In this document: in pieces, positions 1-8,715 of the stretch
Position numbering within the stretch: position 1 is the stretch's first letter
How the letters are laid out: the number at the start of each line of letters is the position of its first letter
Notes under the pieces: generated by a model
The model's input: the letters and a program-made list of their open reading frames with translations, nothing else
The model's database searches: none
What the model was told of the DNA's origin: nothing
Source: Haplomitrium mnioides
Lineage: Eukaryota > Marchantiophyta > Haplomitriopsida > Calobryales
Length of the DNA stretch: 28,153 nt
Reading direction: 5' to 3'
Assembly (NCBI GenBank): GCA_049999725.1
Contig: JBNGIS010011617.1
Location: forward strand, 1-28,153
Translations under genes and position numbers: made by a program

Positions 1-715
1 TCTTTATACAAAGACAACCGCTTACAACTTTGTTTGTACACAGGTTCTAGACTCTTTCGTAGATCTTGAGACCTTTGTTTGCTTGAATCAAGTCTAAAAC
101 TTGAACATGTTTCTTGTTTACAATCTTAATGCAATCTCCTTAGTTACTACCTTTTTTATTTAGAACTATGATACGTTTCTGTAAATGCTTCGTTGAACTG
201 TGAAATATTTTTAATTGCTGGAACCTTTTTGAAAGCCTACATTCACTTTTGCTTGCATGGATTTTCAACTTAATTTGAAAGCTTCCTTTCTTCTTGACGT
301 TTTAATTGAAGCTCCTAAATCGATGCAATATTTCTTTTTGTTTGTTTTTTTGTTTGCCATTGCAAACTCATTCCCTTGACTTCTAGTCCCTTTAGGCTTT
401 TTCTTTGTGTTTTGTAATATTTTTCCAACAAAAAAGTTTGAAAGAGCACCATGTGTACGTGCGCCTTAAGTTTGTGCANNNNNNNNNNNNNNNNNNNNNN
501 NNNNNNNNNNNNNNNNNNNNNNNNNNNNNNNNNNNNNNNNNNNNNNNNNNNNNNNNNNNNNNNNNNNNNNNNNNNNNNCCAAAAAACTCATGTACTTTTT
601 GTTTATAAAAATTAACCTCGTTTTTGATGTTTTTGATATGAAAAATCACAATTTTTCCCAAAAAAAAAAGTTCCTGTTCTAAGTAGCCTGTTCATGGTTC
701 AAAGTAGCGGCTGTT
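1..715 (+). mobile_element. Right-end fragment of a second copy of the ParB-methyltransferase DNA transposon
   Basis: This stretch is a direct, diverged copy of 8716-9528. Matching blocks occur in the same order: ACAACTTTGTTTGTACACA, TAGATCTTGAGAC, ATGCTTCGTTGAA, GCAAACTCATTCCCTTGA, GAAAGAGCACCAT, ACTCATGTACTTTTTGTTT and GTTCAAAGTAG. It ends at 715 with GTTCAAAGTAGCGGCTGTT, which corresponds to the right terminus of the complete element (GTTCAAAGTAGTGGCTATT, ending at 9528). I therefore read it as the right end of a neighbouring element of the same family and orientation, cut by the window edge. No coding sequence survives in it. An LTR pair is a less likely reading, because a terminal inverted repeat and a target duplication delimit the other copy at 1905-9528. 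Confidence 0.75.
479..578. other. Assembly gap (100 N)
   Basis: There are exactly 100 N, a conventional placeholder length. The parallel copy has about 230 bases (9171-9400) between the same two flanking motifs, AGTTTGTGCA and CAAAAAACTCATG. The true missing sequence is therefore probably nearer 230 bases. Any open frame spanning the N run is meaningless. Confidence 0.95.
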
Positions 716-1904
716 GTTGGATGGATTAACTAGAATTTCTTGAGCCAAAACCTCTTGTAGTTAAACACTCTGCCTGTGATAGCACAATCCTCTATATCCC
801 AAGGAAATCTTTGGCAATACTAAAAACGCCCCAACAAAATACTCTCTTCTAGAGAAAATGCATTTAAATCACCTCTTCCTTCTTGGGCAGCAAAATCTGA
901 AATCCTTTGTAGCCTAGTAGATCCCTCCTCTTCATAGAGTCTTGATGCTCCACTACAACAAAAATCAGGATTACAAAGACCTTGTTCGGTTCCTATTTTT
1001 CTGAGTTGGTGCTCATTGTTGTGTAGTCTAGAGTTTGCAGCCTCCACCAAAGTTTTGCACCAATAGAATTCTAGCCTTCTCTCTCTAATCAATGTTATTA
1101 AAGAGAAGTCGGCAACCTCCTATGCAATTATCCAGCCCACAACTCTAAAAGTGGATTAGAGTGTTTTCTTTCAACCAAAGATTTTCCCTTGCTGCCCAAA
1201 ATAATGTGATGGGGCTCACCAAGGGACTGCTCTCACAATGCTCTTTGGCTTAAAATCACTTGGCCATGCCCAATCCACTTGCTGGTGTGTGTTCTCTTCA
1301 AACTCTTCAAATCCTGAAAATAGATCCAGATGGGAGTAATTGCTAATTTGTTTTTTTTTTATTATCTCATGCTAAGATCCACTGCATTTAGATGTGTGGA
1401 GGTGATTCAACTCTTCAAGGGAGAACACTCTTTAGGCAATTGCCAACAACCCCATAGACAAAGCCACCACACATTTAACAATCACACTTGAAGCCGCTCA
1501 CAATTCCCAAAGTTTATTTGTTGCTTCTCCAATGACCTCTACAATATGGAAAATGCATAGACCTTTGCACTTGCCCTGATTCAACTTCACCTTAGAGCCA
1601 TACACAAGATATGATTGTATGAACTCATTAAAAAAACTTCAAAATGGCATTGGCTGATTTGAATGGAAGTTCTCTACTTGAATGAAATTAAATCCTTGTT
1701 GTGTTGGAACAAAATGCCTTTTCGCTACCCATGATAACTACTCAATGAAGAGCCTCACCCTCCAGCCCACTAGTCTCCTAGGGAAGGAGTCAGAAATATA
1801 GAGCCATTGCTCTCTATGTACCAACTTAATCTATGCTTTATGCCAATGCTTGTCTACAAAACATCACATAAGGATTCAAACTTGTTGACATTCAATCATA
1901 AAAT
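716..1904 (-). pseudogene. Inter-element spacer with a possible, heavily decayed LINE-like RT remnant
   Basis: This is the sequence between the two transposon copies. On the minus strand a frame with stops can be followed from about 1870 to 1500. It contains a segment reading YGSKVKLNQGKCKGL (about 1610-1555), which resembles the 'SG.K(V/L)N..KS.G' stretch of plant L1-type LINE reverse transcriptases. No catalytic motif is visible. A further 90-codon minus frame (820-1092) has no family resemblance I recognise. The LINE reading is a weak inference from one short motif; the stretch could equally be unrelated old coding debris. Confidence 0.25.
1901..1904. repeat. Left 4-bp target-site duplication (AAAT)
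   Basis: AAAT lies immediately outside the left terminal inverted repeat. The same AAAT lies immediately outside the right terminus (9529-9532). Four bases can match by chance, but both abut the TIR ends exactly. Four-base duplications are known in several cut-and-paste superfamilies, Sola among them. Confidence 0.65.
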
Positions 1905-1950
1905 AACAGCCACTACTTTAAACCAAGAACCGCTACTGAGTTCTTGTTTC
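1905..1950 (+). repeat. Left terminal inverted repeat
   Basis: This pairs with 9483-9528. The outer 19 bases match at 17 positions. Beyond that the match is patchy but keeps GCTACT(G/C)AG. The AAAT duplication lies directly outside it. Confidence 0.65.
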
Positions 1951-2239
1951 ACTTGATAGTCAAAAATATTATTTTTTTGTGATTTGGTATTGAAAAGCAT
2001 CAATTTTACGTTTGTGAAGTTTTTTTTCGTAAAGAAAATCATTTCTTAGAAATACAAATTGCATATTTTACAGTGAGACTATTATTTTAAAAATTTCTTT
2101 ATAGAAAACACCCTAGAAAACAGGCATTTTGGTTATTGAAATATTTTATTAAAACCTCACACTATTGTGAATACACTAAATTCATCAAAATTAAATTAAA
2201 CATATATCTTTTTATGAAAAAAGTTTATATGCAAACGTA

Positions 2240-2720
2240 GATGTCTAATCGGGTACAGACTTTGAACTAGACTTTGAGCGTCATAGTTGTTAAAGCCTAT
2301 CCAAGCATAGACTCCAAACTAGAACCCTAGAGCCCATGCACGTATAGACTCCGAACGAGAATTCTAAAGCCTATGTGTGCTTAGACTTTGAACAAGAACA
2401 ATAAAGTTGTGCACACATAGACTTTGAACTAGAACCCTAAAGCTTGTGCACGCATAGACTTTGAACAAGAACCCTTTGGCTTATACGTGTATGGACTTTG
2501 AACAAGAACCTTAAAGCTCATATGCGCATAGACTCCAAACGAGAACTAGAAAGCTTATGTGTGCATAGACTCTAAACAAGAACATAAAGCCTGAGCCGCC
2601 AAAGATTCCAAGAGTTCATGTGCGCATGGACTCCAAGCCTATGTGCACAGAGACTCCAAACCATTCTTAGATTAGCAATTGACTCCAAACCATTCTTATA
2701 CTAGCAATTGACTCCAAACC
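2240..2720 (+). repeat. Left subterminal minisatellite, about 40-bp period
   Basis: There are about ten degenerate units of roughly 40 bp with the core GCGCATAGACTTTGAAC, followed by variants of AAGAACCCTAAAGC and CTATGTG. The last units shorten to a unit ending CAAACCATTCTTAG, which is repeated three times between about 2650 and 2730. The GCATAGACT core recurs in the other two arrays of this element. No coding frame is supported here. Confidence 0.8.
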
Positions 2721-3464
2721 ATTCTTAGACGCACTAAATTGAATCGTGATGAAAAGACTTGAAATGGATTGAGAGTGCAATAAGTTGAAACTTTGGCAAA
2801 TAAAACATTGTAAAAAAATATTTTATTAATAAAACAACTTGTTCAAATAGATGATCATGCTCTATCCTTCTCAAGAGGAATTGTCTCATCTAAATCCAAA
2901 GGCTAAGAATTTGCAACTGCTAGAGAGTCATGTTGAGACTTTCTAGTCTCAAATATTGCCATAGAATCACTAGTAGCACCTGCAGTACTAGGAGGAACAG
3001 GTTCCTTGTGGTATGCATAAACTATCTGTGACTCAATCACATCGGATGGCAAGGAAGCCATCTCCAAAATCCTTTGAGGAGTGTAGATAGACTGACGTCT
3101 ATCATATTCCACCGCGATGTAGTTTCGCATCAGCATTAAAGCACAGACAAGGCCTGTGCTCGACATTGAGCAAAGATCTAAGATCCAATCTTGCTCTGTT
3201 GACAAATGGTCGATGAAAAAATTGTAAAGCGTTTGCGGCTTTTGATAAACATTGACAGAAGCATCATCTCCTGGGCGTTTAAGTTTGGCAGAAACCGCAG
3301 GACAACTAAAAACACTACCCATGATTTGCCGAAAAAGTCTAGTCGTATGAGCATGTTACAAATTAAAAAGCCTCATGCTCATCTTCCATTCTTTCGTTAA
3401 GTAGCCAACAGTCCAATATTCGTGGTCATGTGCGATTCTGGGACCACCAGAATGATGAATGTTG

Positions 3465-3571
3465 CTTTTGACCTTGCAAAAAGAAAAATAGACAAATTAA
3501 ACATTGTAACCAAAGTGCAAGGAAAAGTAAAAATAGAAATTAAAAACTAAAAAAATCAAAGAACAACTTAC
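3465..3571 (-). other. Intron 2 of the ParB-methyltransferase pseudogene
   Basis: The minus-strand donor is ATG|GTAAGT at 3572/3571, a perfect consensus. The acceptor is best placed at CAAAAG|C (3465), which preserves the reading frame into exon 3. An alternative AG at 3473 (TTTGCAAG) would shift the frame by one. The size is about 100 nt, typical of plant introns, and the interior is T-rich on the sense strand. Confidence 0.6.
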
Positions 3572-4692
3572 CATATGTCATGGTCGATTGCACAACAAAC
3601 TTTTGAAAGAGCATCCTCAACGCTGCCAAACTATTGCGACGAGTGTATAATAGCAAAAGACCAAAAATCCGATGTTGTAATTATCGCAAAAGATGAAACC
3701 ATATCAAAAATGTCATCTTTTGAAAATGGTTCAGAATTGATATGCCTACATTCCTTAAGGTTGTTGGTCATTTCCAGCCTGTACCTTTGGTCATAGTTGT
3801 CATCAGTAGCCAAAATGCGGGCCTCTGTTAGTGTAAGGCCCACGTAGACATAACAATTGCAGAGCGATAATGCCAGATTCTTTGCTCTATATTTTGTGAT
3901 TAATAGCTGCCTTGCTGCAGCACTGTGATTGCCTCTTGCAATCTCATAGCGATACTTGTCAGAGTTCCTAATATCGAACTCTGACTTGTCTTTTAACCCA
4001 CACTTTGGGTCAACAACAATGATGAAAAAACTATGCGCATACTTGTTTGTGAGCATTCTCTGTGCGAAAAGCTCAACAAAATCCTCATTCAGCCTTCTAA
4101 TCTGGAATGAACCCCAGTTGTCCATTCTAGGTTTAGGCAGATTCGAATTCTCCAACCTTATTATGATTGTTTCTTTATGGACTCTGCATTGCTAGATTGC
4201 AAACTCTCTTATTTTGTTTTTCTCTTCCTCAGACACTGTCTAAAGGTCCATCTACTCCCTTTCTTGGAAAGTTCGCAACCCCTTGTGAGATTGCTTTTTA
4301 GCTCTTGATGTTGGAGCCTAAACTGGCTCTGGATCTGATTCCCTCCCCGAATTGCTTGGTGATGAAAACAAAGGGGCAGTTGAAGATGACTTTTTTGTAG
4401 ATTTTGAGGGGGCTGGCTCCTCTTCAATGACCGGTGCTGGAGCAGGCTTTTTCTTCTTGGCAGCCAGTTCCTTCTTTTCTAGAGCCTCAACTGGCTCAAC
4501 ATCCTTTCTTTTCTTTTGGGCAAAAGGGCTTACCGCGTGAATAAAGAATGTTGCCGCGCTCAGATGCGGCACCAATTGTTGAATATTGACACTCTACTTG
4601 GGCTTCATAATCTTGATATGGATGGCCAATTTAATAAAGTCGAACTTGACACGCTTTGCATCTTTGTAGCTATCCACGAAATCCACCAGAAA

Positions 4693-5127
4693 CTGAGTGA
4701 ATTGAAAACAAAACAAAAAACAATTAAGTATAAGTACAAGTGTAAGACTCGACATTCACTGCGCCCATAGACTCTAATAACATTACGCACATGGTTGATG
4801 GGAGTCATTGCGTACAAGAACTTCAGAGTCTAGAAGTGCAAGGACTTCGAAGTCCTAACGCGCAAGGACTCCGAAGTTCATGCGTGCATGGACGATGGGA
4901 GTCCATGCGAGCAAGGATGATGGGAGTCCATGCAACTTCTAGTCCTAGGGTTTAGAAGCACAAGGACTTCAGAGTCTATGCGCGCATGGACTTGAGAGTC
5001 TAAGTGCGCATGGACTTGGGAGTCCATGTGCGTATGGACCCCATGACTCCATGCTTGCATGGACCCTCTAGGAGTTACAACTTAGTTAAAAAAACAAAAG
5101 AAAAAGGATTTTCAGAATTTTCCTTAC
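4693..5127 (-). other. Intron 1 of the ParB-methyltransferase pseudogene, containing a minisatellite
   Basis: The donor is GATG|GTAAGG at 5128/5127. The acceptor is TTCAATTCACTCAG| at 4693, after a T-rich tract. Coding potential is strong on both sides (exon 1 ends with codons for AAKKD; exon 2 begins FLVDFVDSYKD). The phases disagree by one base, consistent with a later indel or a slightly different splice site. The interior is largely the 4770-5070 repeat array. Confidence 0.55.
4770..5070. repeat. Intronic minisatellite, about 24-40 bp units
   Basis: There are roughly ten degenerate units built on GCGCATGGACTT-GAGAGTC. The cleanest adjacent pair (near 4980-5030) has a 24-bp period. Units are partly self-complementary, such as GGACTTGGGAGTCC and GGACTTCGAAGTCC. 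The CAT(A/G)GACT core links this array to the two subterminal arrays. Confidence 0.75.
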
Positions 5128-5660
5128 CATCTTTCTTTGCGGCCTGAAGATGCCTCACAAAAATGTCCTTCTCCTTCATTTCAAAAAAAGCAAATCGTTT
5201 GCAGTTTGCACTGTAAAAGGTAATTGCATCTTGGGACTACACAAGCAGCCCAATGCCGACTTTCTTGCCTTCTCGGATCATAGTGATTTGGACCAGTAGA
5301 CCCAAATTGAAATTTTCAGTTTTACCAGCAAAAAGATAAAGATGTTGATTGGGGTCTTTCAAAGAACAGTAATTAACTAGCCAATTCCACTCAAGTTTTT
5401 CAGGCTCTAGAGCCTTGACAACATCCGAATACCTATATGGCTTTGGTTGAGAAAGGCGGGGAACATTTCATTGAGATGCCATTCTCAAGATACTAGAGAC
5501 ATGTCAAATTGGAGATAAAAAATGTAATGAACAAAAGTTCAAAAATCTCTAAAGGCCAAAAATAGCAAAAAAGTAACTAAATGCAAAAACAGTGATACCT
5601 AGAAAACAAAAACCAAAAACTAAACTTGCGAGAATGGGAAGAAACTTTCCAGTGATTCTT

Positions 5661-5668
5661 CTTTTATA
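5661..5668 (-). promoter_or_regulatory. TATA box for the ParB-methyltransferase gene
   Basis: The minus strand reads GCTATAAAAG here, about 180 bases upstream of the ATG at 5482. It is a canonical TATA box in the correct orientation. No transcript data are available. Confidence 0.5.
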
Positions 5669-5758
5669 GCTAAATTTCAAAAAATACCTTTTCTCGCCAA
5701 AAAATGATTCGCAGAGCTCTTGACATGTAGTTTCGCCTCTTGCAAAAAAAAAAGTTAG

Positions 5759-5767
5759 TATATAAAG
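5759..5767 (+). promoter_or_regulatory. TATA box for the DUF7869-like gene
   Basis: The plus strand reads TATATAAAG, 34 bases upstream of the first ATG at 5801. Together with the opposite TATA box at 5661-5668 it forms a compact divergent promoter for the transposon's two genes. Confidence 0.5.
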
Positions 5768-5800
5768 CATTGCTCAATAATTTTACAAAATAGGAAGTTT

Positions 5801-8323
5801 ATGACTAATACACAACTTATTTGAAAGAGAAAGATCCTCATTGTATTCTTAGTTTCTCGAGTTTTACAAAACATATGAGAACTAATTTTCCAAATGTAAA
5901 ATTTCCAAAACACAATAGATTTGCTGTTTGTAAAACATACGAAGAAATAAAATCTTTGCAAGAAAAAATTGTCTTGGAGTCCGATAAGGGTAACAAATTT
6001 TCTTCTCTTTTGATACCTTTGGCTAATCCATTCTCTTTTTTCTAGACTCAAAGCCTAGTTTTAGAGATGTTATATTTTCTCGACTTACAACCAAAAGAAA
6101 TTTTTTCTGGTGAAGTTATTTAGCAAAGAAGATTTGAGTCGAATAATTCTTAGCAAGTTGAGTTGTGAGAAGAGTATCTATGCTCGCATAGACTCTGTTA
6201 TTTTATATTTCAATTTTAACCTTGTTTGCAGTCGAATAAAGCCAAAAAAATGAATTTGATTCTTTATGGTGACCTTAGCTTTGCAACAAGTTTTGTTTTT
6301 GTTCCTTTAAATGAAGTGCTCTTGTAAGAAAAAAATTGAAAGAATCGTTTTTGTTGTTTGCAAATCCTATGAGCGGATAGTATTTGTTCTTATTTCTTTA
6401 AAAACCAAGAGTGACAACAATCACCACAAGCCATGATATTGGTGTTGTTGTATTGGTCCTATGTGCACATACAATCAGTTGTTATCCCTACTCATTCTAA
6501 ACGCTCAGAGGATGTGTTTTGGTACACTTTGTTTGTAAATCTTGTTTTTCTCTTTTCCAAACAGATTTTCCTTTTTTCAAATTGCTTAAAGTTTATTTTT
6601 AATGTTTTACAAAGTGTTTCGTTTCTACATATTCAAACACTTCTTCAAAATAACTTGAATGTTTGTGGTACCTCAAGTTGTGTTTTAAAAATACAAGTAT
6701 CGACATATGTTTTACTGAACTACTTTTATGTCCTTTGTGCTTTGTGATGATGCAGTCAAATATAATTGCTAATTGTTTCTTCATCGTCACCAACAAATGA
6801 AAGAAAGATCAAAACTTGCAAACCATCGAAGAAAATACTATGCCGATGGTCAAAAATACTTGGAAATTGTCATTGATGGAATGAATCAGAAGAAAATTGC
6901 TATTCCACATTGGCTTTCGCCACCAATAAACATTGGTAAAGATTGTTTGGTGGGTGTGCATGTTGTTGGTGCCTTGATATTCAATCATGCTCTTTCTTCA
7001 AGGATCTTTTTAACGTACGAAAACTTGAGAAGCGATTCTAATTCGACAGTTACTATACTCAACAAAATTTTATGTGACTTTGAAGGCCCGCTGCCTCCAA
7101 CTTTGTATCTTTAGTTGGACAACACGACACGAGAGAATAAGAATTCTATCCTATTCGAATATCTTAGTCTCTTTATTGCCAAGAATGTTTTTTCAAAAAA
7201 TCAAGATGGGATTTCTCATGGTTGGCCATACTCATGATCAAAGCGATCAAATATTCAACCGATTCTCAAAATGTTTAAAACGTGTCAAAGCTTTCACGAT
7301 TACAAGTCTTAGTGAGGCGTTTCAATTATCCTATAATCCTAAACCTCAAGTGACTCTTTTACTGTAAACTTGGGATTTCAAAATGTTTCTACAGCAACGT
7401 CCCTCTTTGGCTCAAATGATACATGATATTACTTTTAATCAACAATTCAATTCCCGGTTAAATGATTCTAAGGCAAAGATTTGGAGAAAATAGTTTTCAA
7501 GAGACAAATTTTGGCTACTTGCGAATGGTATTTGTCAACTCAAGTGCCTACCTGAAGTGAACAAAGAAATTTTGAGTTCAATGTTGATTCCTCTCAAGGC
7601 ATATTCTAAATTCAAACAATCTCAAAAGGAAGAAAGAGAAGTGAATGCCGAGAAAGTGGTATTTTCAATAAGAGACAACATAAAGTGAGAGCTGCTACAA
7701 GTTCTTTACAAATTCTGATATTCAATGGTGGAATGACTTTTTTCTTGCCCAACAAGAGATTGCAGCCTACATCATTGAAAAAAAAAACAACGACTCGAAG
7801 TAGAATTTGCCTTTCCACCTTCTCAATAGTCAAACACTTGTAATGACTCTCAAAATGTTTGTCTAGATTCTAAGCTTGATGCTCTACAGACAAAAGAAGA
7901 TACACCGGTGCATCAAATACTTTCTACACATTGAGCAATCTATGATGGAGCACCTAGGCTGCGAGAAAGGACTCTTTCACACAATACTCGATACAGATAT
8001 AAATTTGACAATCTATATGAGCTGAAAGCTAGAATGTTTATTTTTGTTGTTGCATCTTTGGATCCAAAAGGTAGACCGTTTTGGGTTGCCAAAGTTCTCA
8101 AAGTTTTGTCATTTGATAGAGAAGATCCTCCAAAACTTGAAACAAGTACGAGTTCAATGGTTTGCTTATTTAGCTGAAGATGCATTTTTTGGACAAAACT
8201 TCCCAAGAAAAAATAGCAACAACAAAAGGGAAACGCAAGTCCAAGTTACATATTGATGTCTTTGATATGACACAAATCATGATTCTATATTTTGATTTTC
8301 TTCTTATCCAAAAAGAAACCTAA
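5801..8323 (+). pseudogene. DUF7869-like probable transposase, two exons, decayed
   Basis: Exon 1 runs from the ATG at 5801 to 5989 and exon 2 from 6756 to 8323. Exon 1 encodes FPNVKFPKHNRFAVCKTYEE, like the N-proximal C-containing segment of this family. Exon 2 reads LFLHRHQQMKERSKL, then EIVIDGMNQKK (Asp near 6875), then LDNTTRENKN (Asp near 7118), then MGFLMVGHTHDQSDQIFNRF (from about 7206), WDFKMFLQ, YDGAPRLRERTL, GRPFWVAKVLKV, VQWFAYLAEDAFFGQNF and KGKRKSKLHIDV. These match my recollection of plant and animal DUF7869 proteins (DGM.Q, QLDN..REN, GHTHED.D). The three Asp/His motifs look like an RNase H-fold DDE/D site; that is inference. Breaks include TAG at 7112-7114 where QLDN expects Gln, TAA at 6770-6772, an indel in the A-run near 7195-7200, and several later stops and shifts. 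A frameshift near 5820 separates the ATG from the main frame. Confidence 0.65.
5990..6755 (+). other. Intron of the DUF7869-like pseudogene
   Basis: The donor is AAGG|GTAACA (GT at 5990) and the acceptor GATGATGCAG| ends at 6755. Splicing here joins ESDK to VKYNC and keeps the reading frame into LFLHRHQQMKER, the expected next conserved block. A small 104-codon open frame inside (6433-6747) has no recognisable family. One copy of the GCATAGACTC core lies at about 6186-6195. Confidence 0.55.
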
Positions 8324-8349
8324 AACCTAGGTTCTTGTCAGTCTTTGTT

Positions 8350-8670
8350 GTGGAATGTTTAGACGGTGAGTTCGGATTCCTAAGCACGCATAGACTTTGG
8401 GGTGGAGTGTTTAGATGGTGAGTTTGGATTCCTATGCATGCATAGACTTTGGGGTGGAGTGTTCACATGTTGAGCTTGGATTTTTGATTGCGTAGAGACT
8501 TTGACGTGGAGTGTTCATATGGTGAGTTTGGATTCCTATGCGCGCATAGACTTTGGGGTGGAGTGTTCACATGTTGAGCTTGGACTGCTAAGCGCGCAGA
8601 GACTTTGAGGTGGAGTGTTCATATGTTGGGCTTAGATTCCTAGGCATGCATAGACTTTGGGGTGGAAGTC
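8350..8670 (+). repeat. Right subterminal minisatellite, 52-bp period
   Basis: There are about six units of roughly 52 bp with the core CGCATAGACTTTGGGGTGG, followed by AGTGTTCA(C/T)ATG and GAGTTTGGATTCCTATG. Several units carry the small palindrome TATGCGCGCATA or TATGCATGCATA. The core matches the left array at 2240-2720 in the same orientation. Confidence 0.85.
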
Positions 8671-8715
8671 CAAGCCTTCCACAAGCTCTACTTCTCGTGT
8701 ACAACCCTCAAGCTT

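Larger units (their letters stand above)
2903..5482 (-). pseudogene. ParB-like domain plus N4/N6-type DNA methyltransferase, three exons, decayed
   Basis: Conceptual exons are 5482-5128, 4692-3572 and 3464-2903. The ATG at 5482 opens an unrecognised N-terminal domain of about 118 codons. After intron 1 come about 90 codons rich in K, E, P and A (4540-4318). A ParB/sulfiredoxin-like domain follows at 4090-3770, with a beta-strand (FFIIVVDP), YEIARGNHSAAARQL in place of the ParB 'YE.vdGhrR..Aa', and VYVGLTLTEARILA. Exon 3 holds the methyltransferase C-terminal part: QKPQTLYNFF (3244), motif I-like DWILDLCSMSSTG (3190-3152; family form D.vLD.f.GsGst) and NYIAVEYDRRQ. That order fits the beta class, where motif IV precedes motif I. 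Motif IV (DPPW/NPPY) is not intact; DFW in TTSDFWSF may be its remnant. Premature stops are seven TAG, one TGA (5468-5470) and one TAA (3356-3358). ParB-methylase fusions are familiar in prokaryotes and phages. The domain calls come from motif reading only. Confidence 0.6.

Noticed and set aside
4209-4427. 72-codon minus frame with RKRKTK end
   Set aside because: It is an out-of-register shadow of the methyltransferase exon 2, whose own frame continues through the same bases with TAG interruptions.
2240-8670. Short spaced repeats as a CRISPR array
   Set aside because: Units are degenerate, with no conserved repeat/unique spacer alternation, and the context is a eukaryotic transposon.
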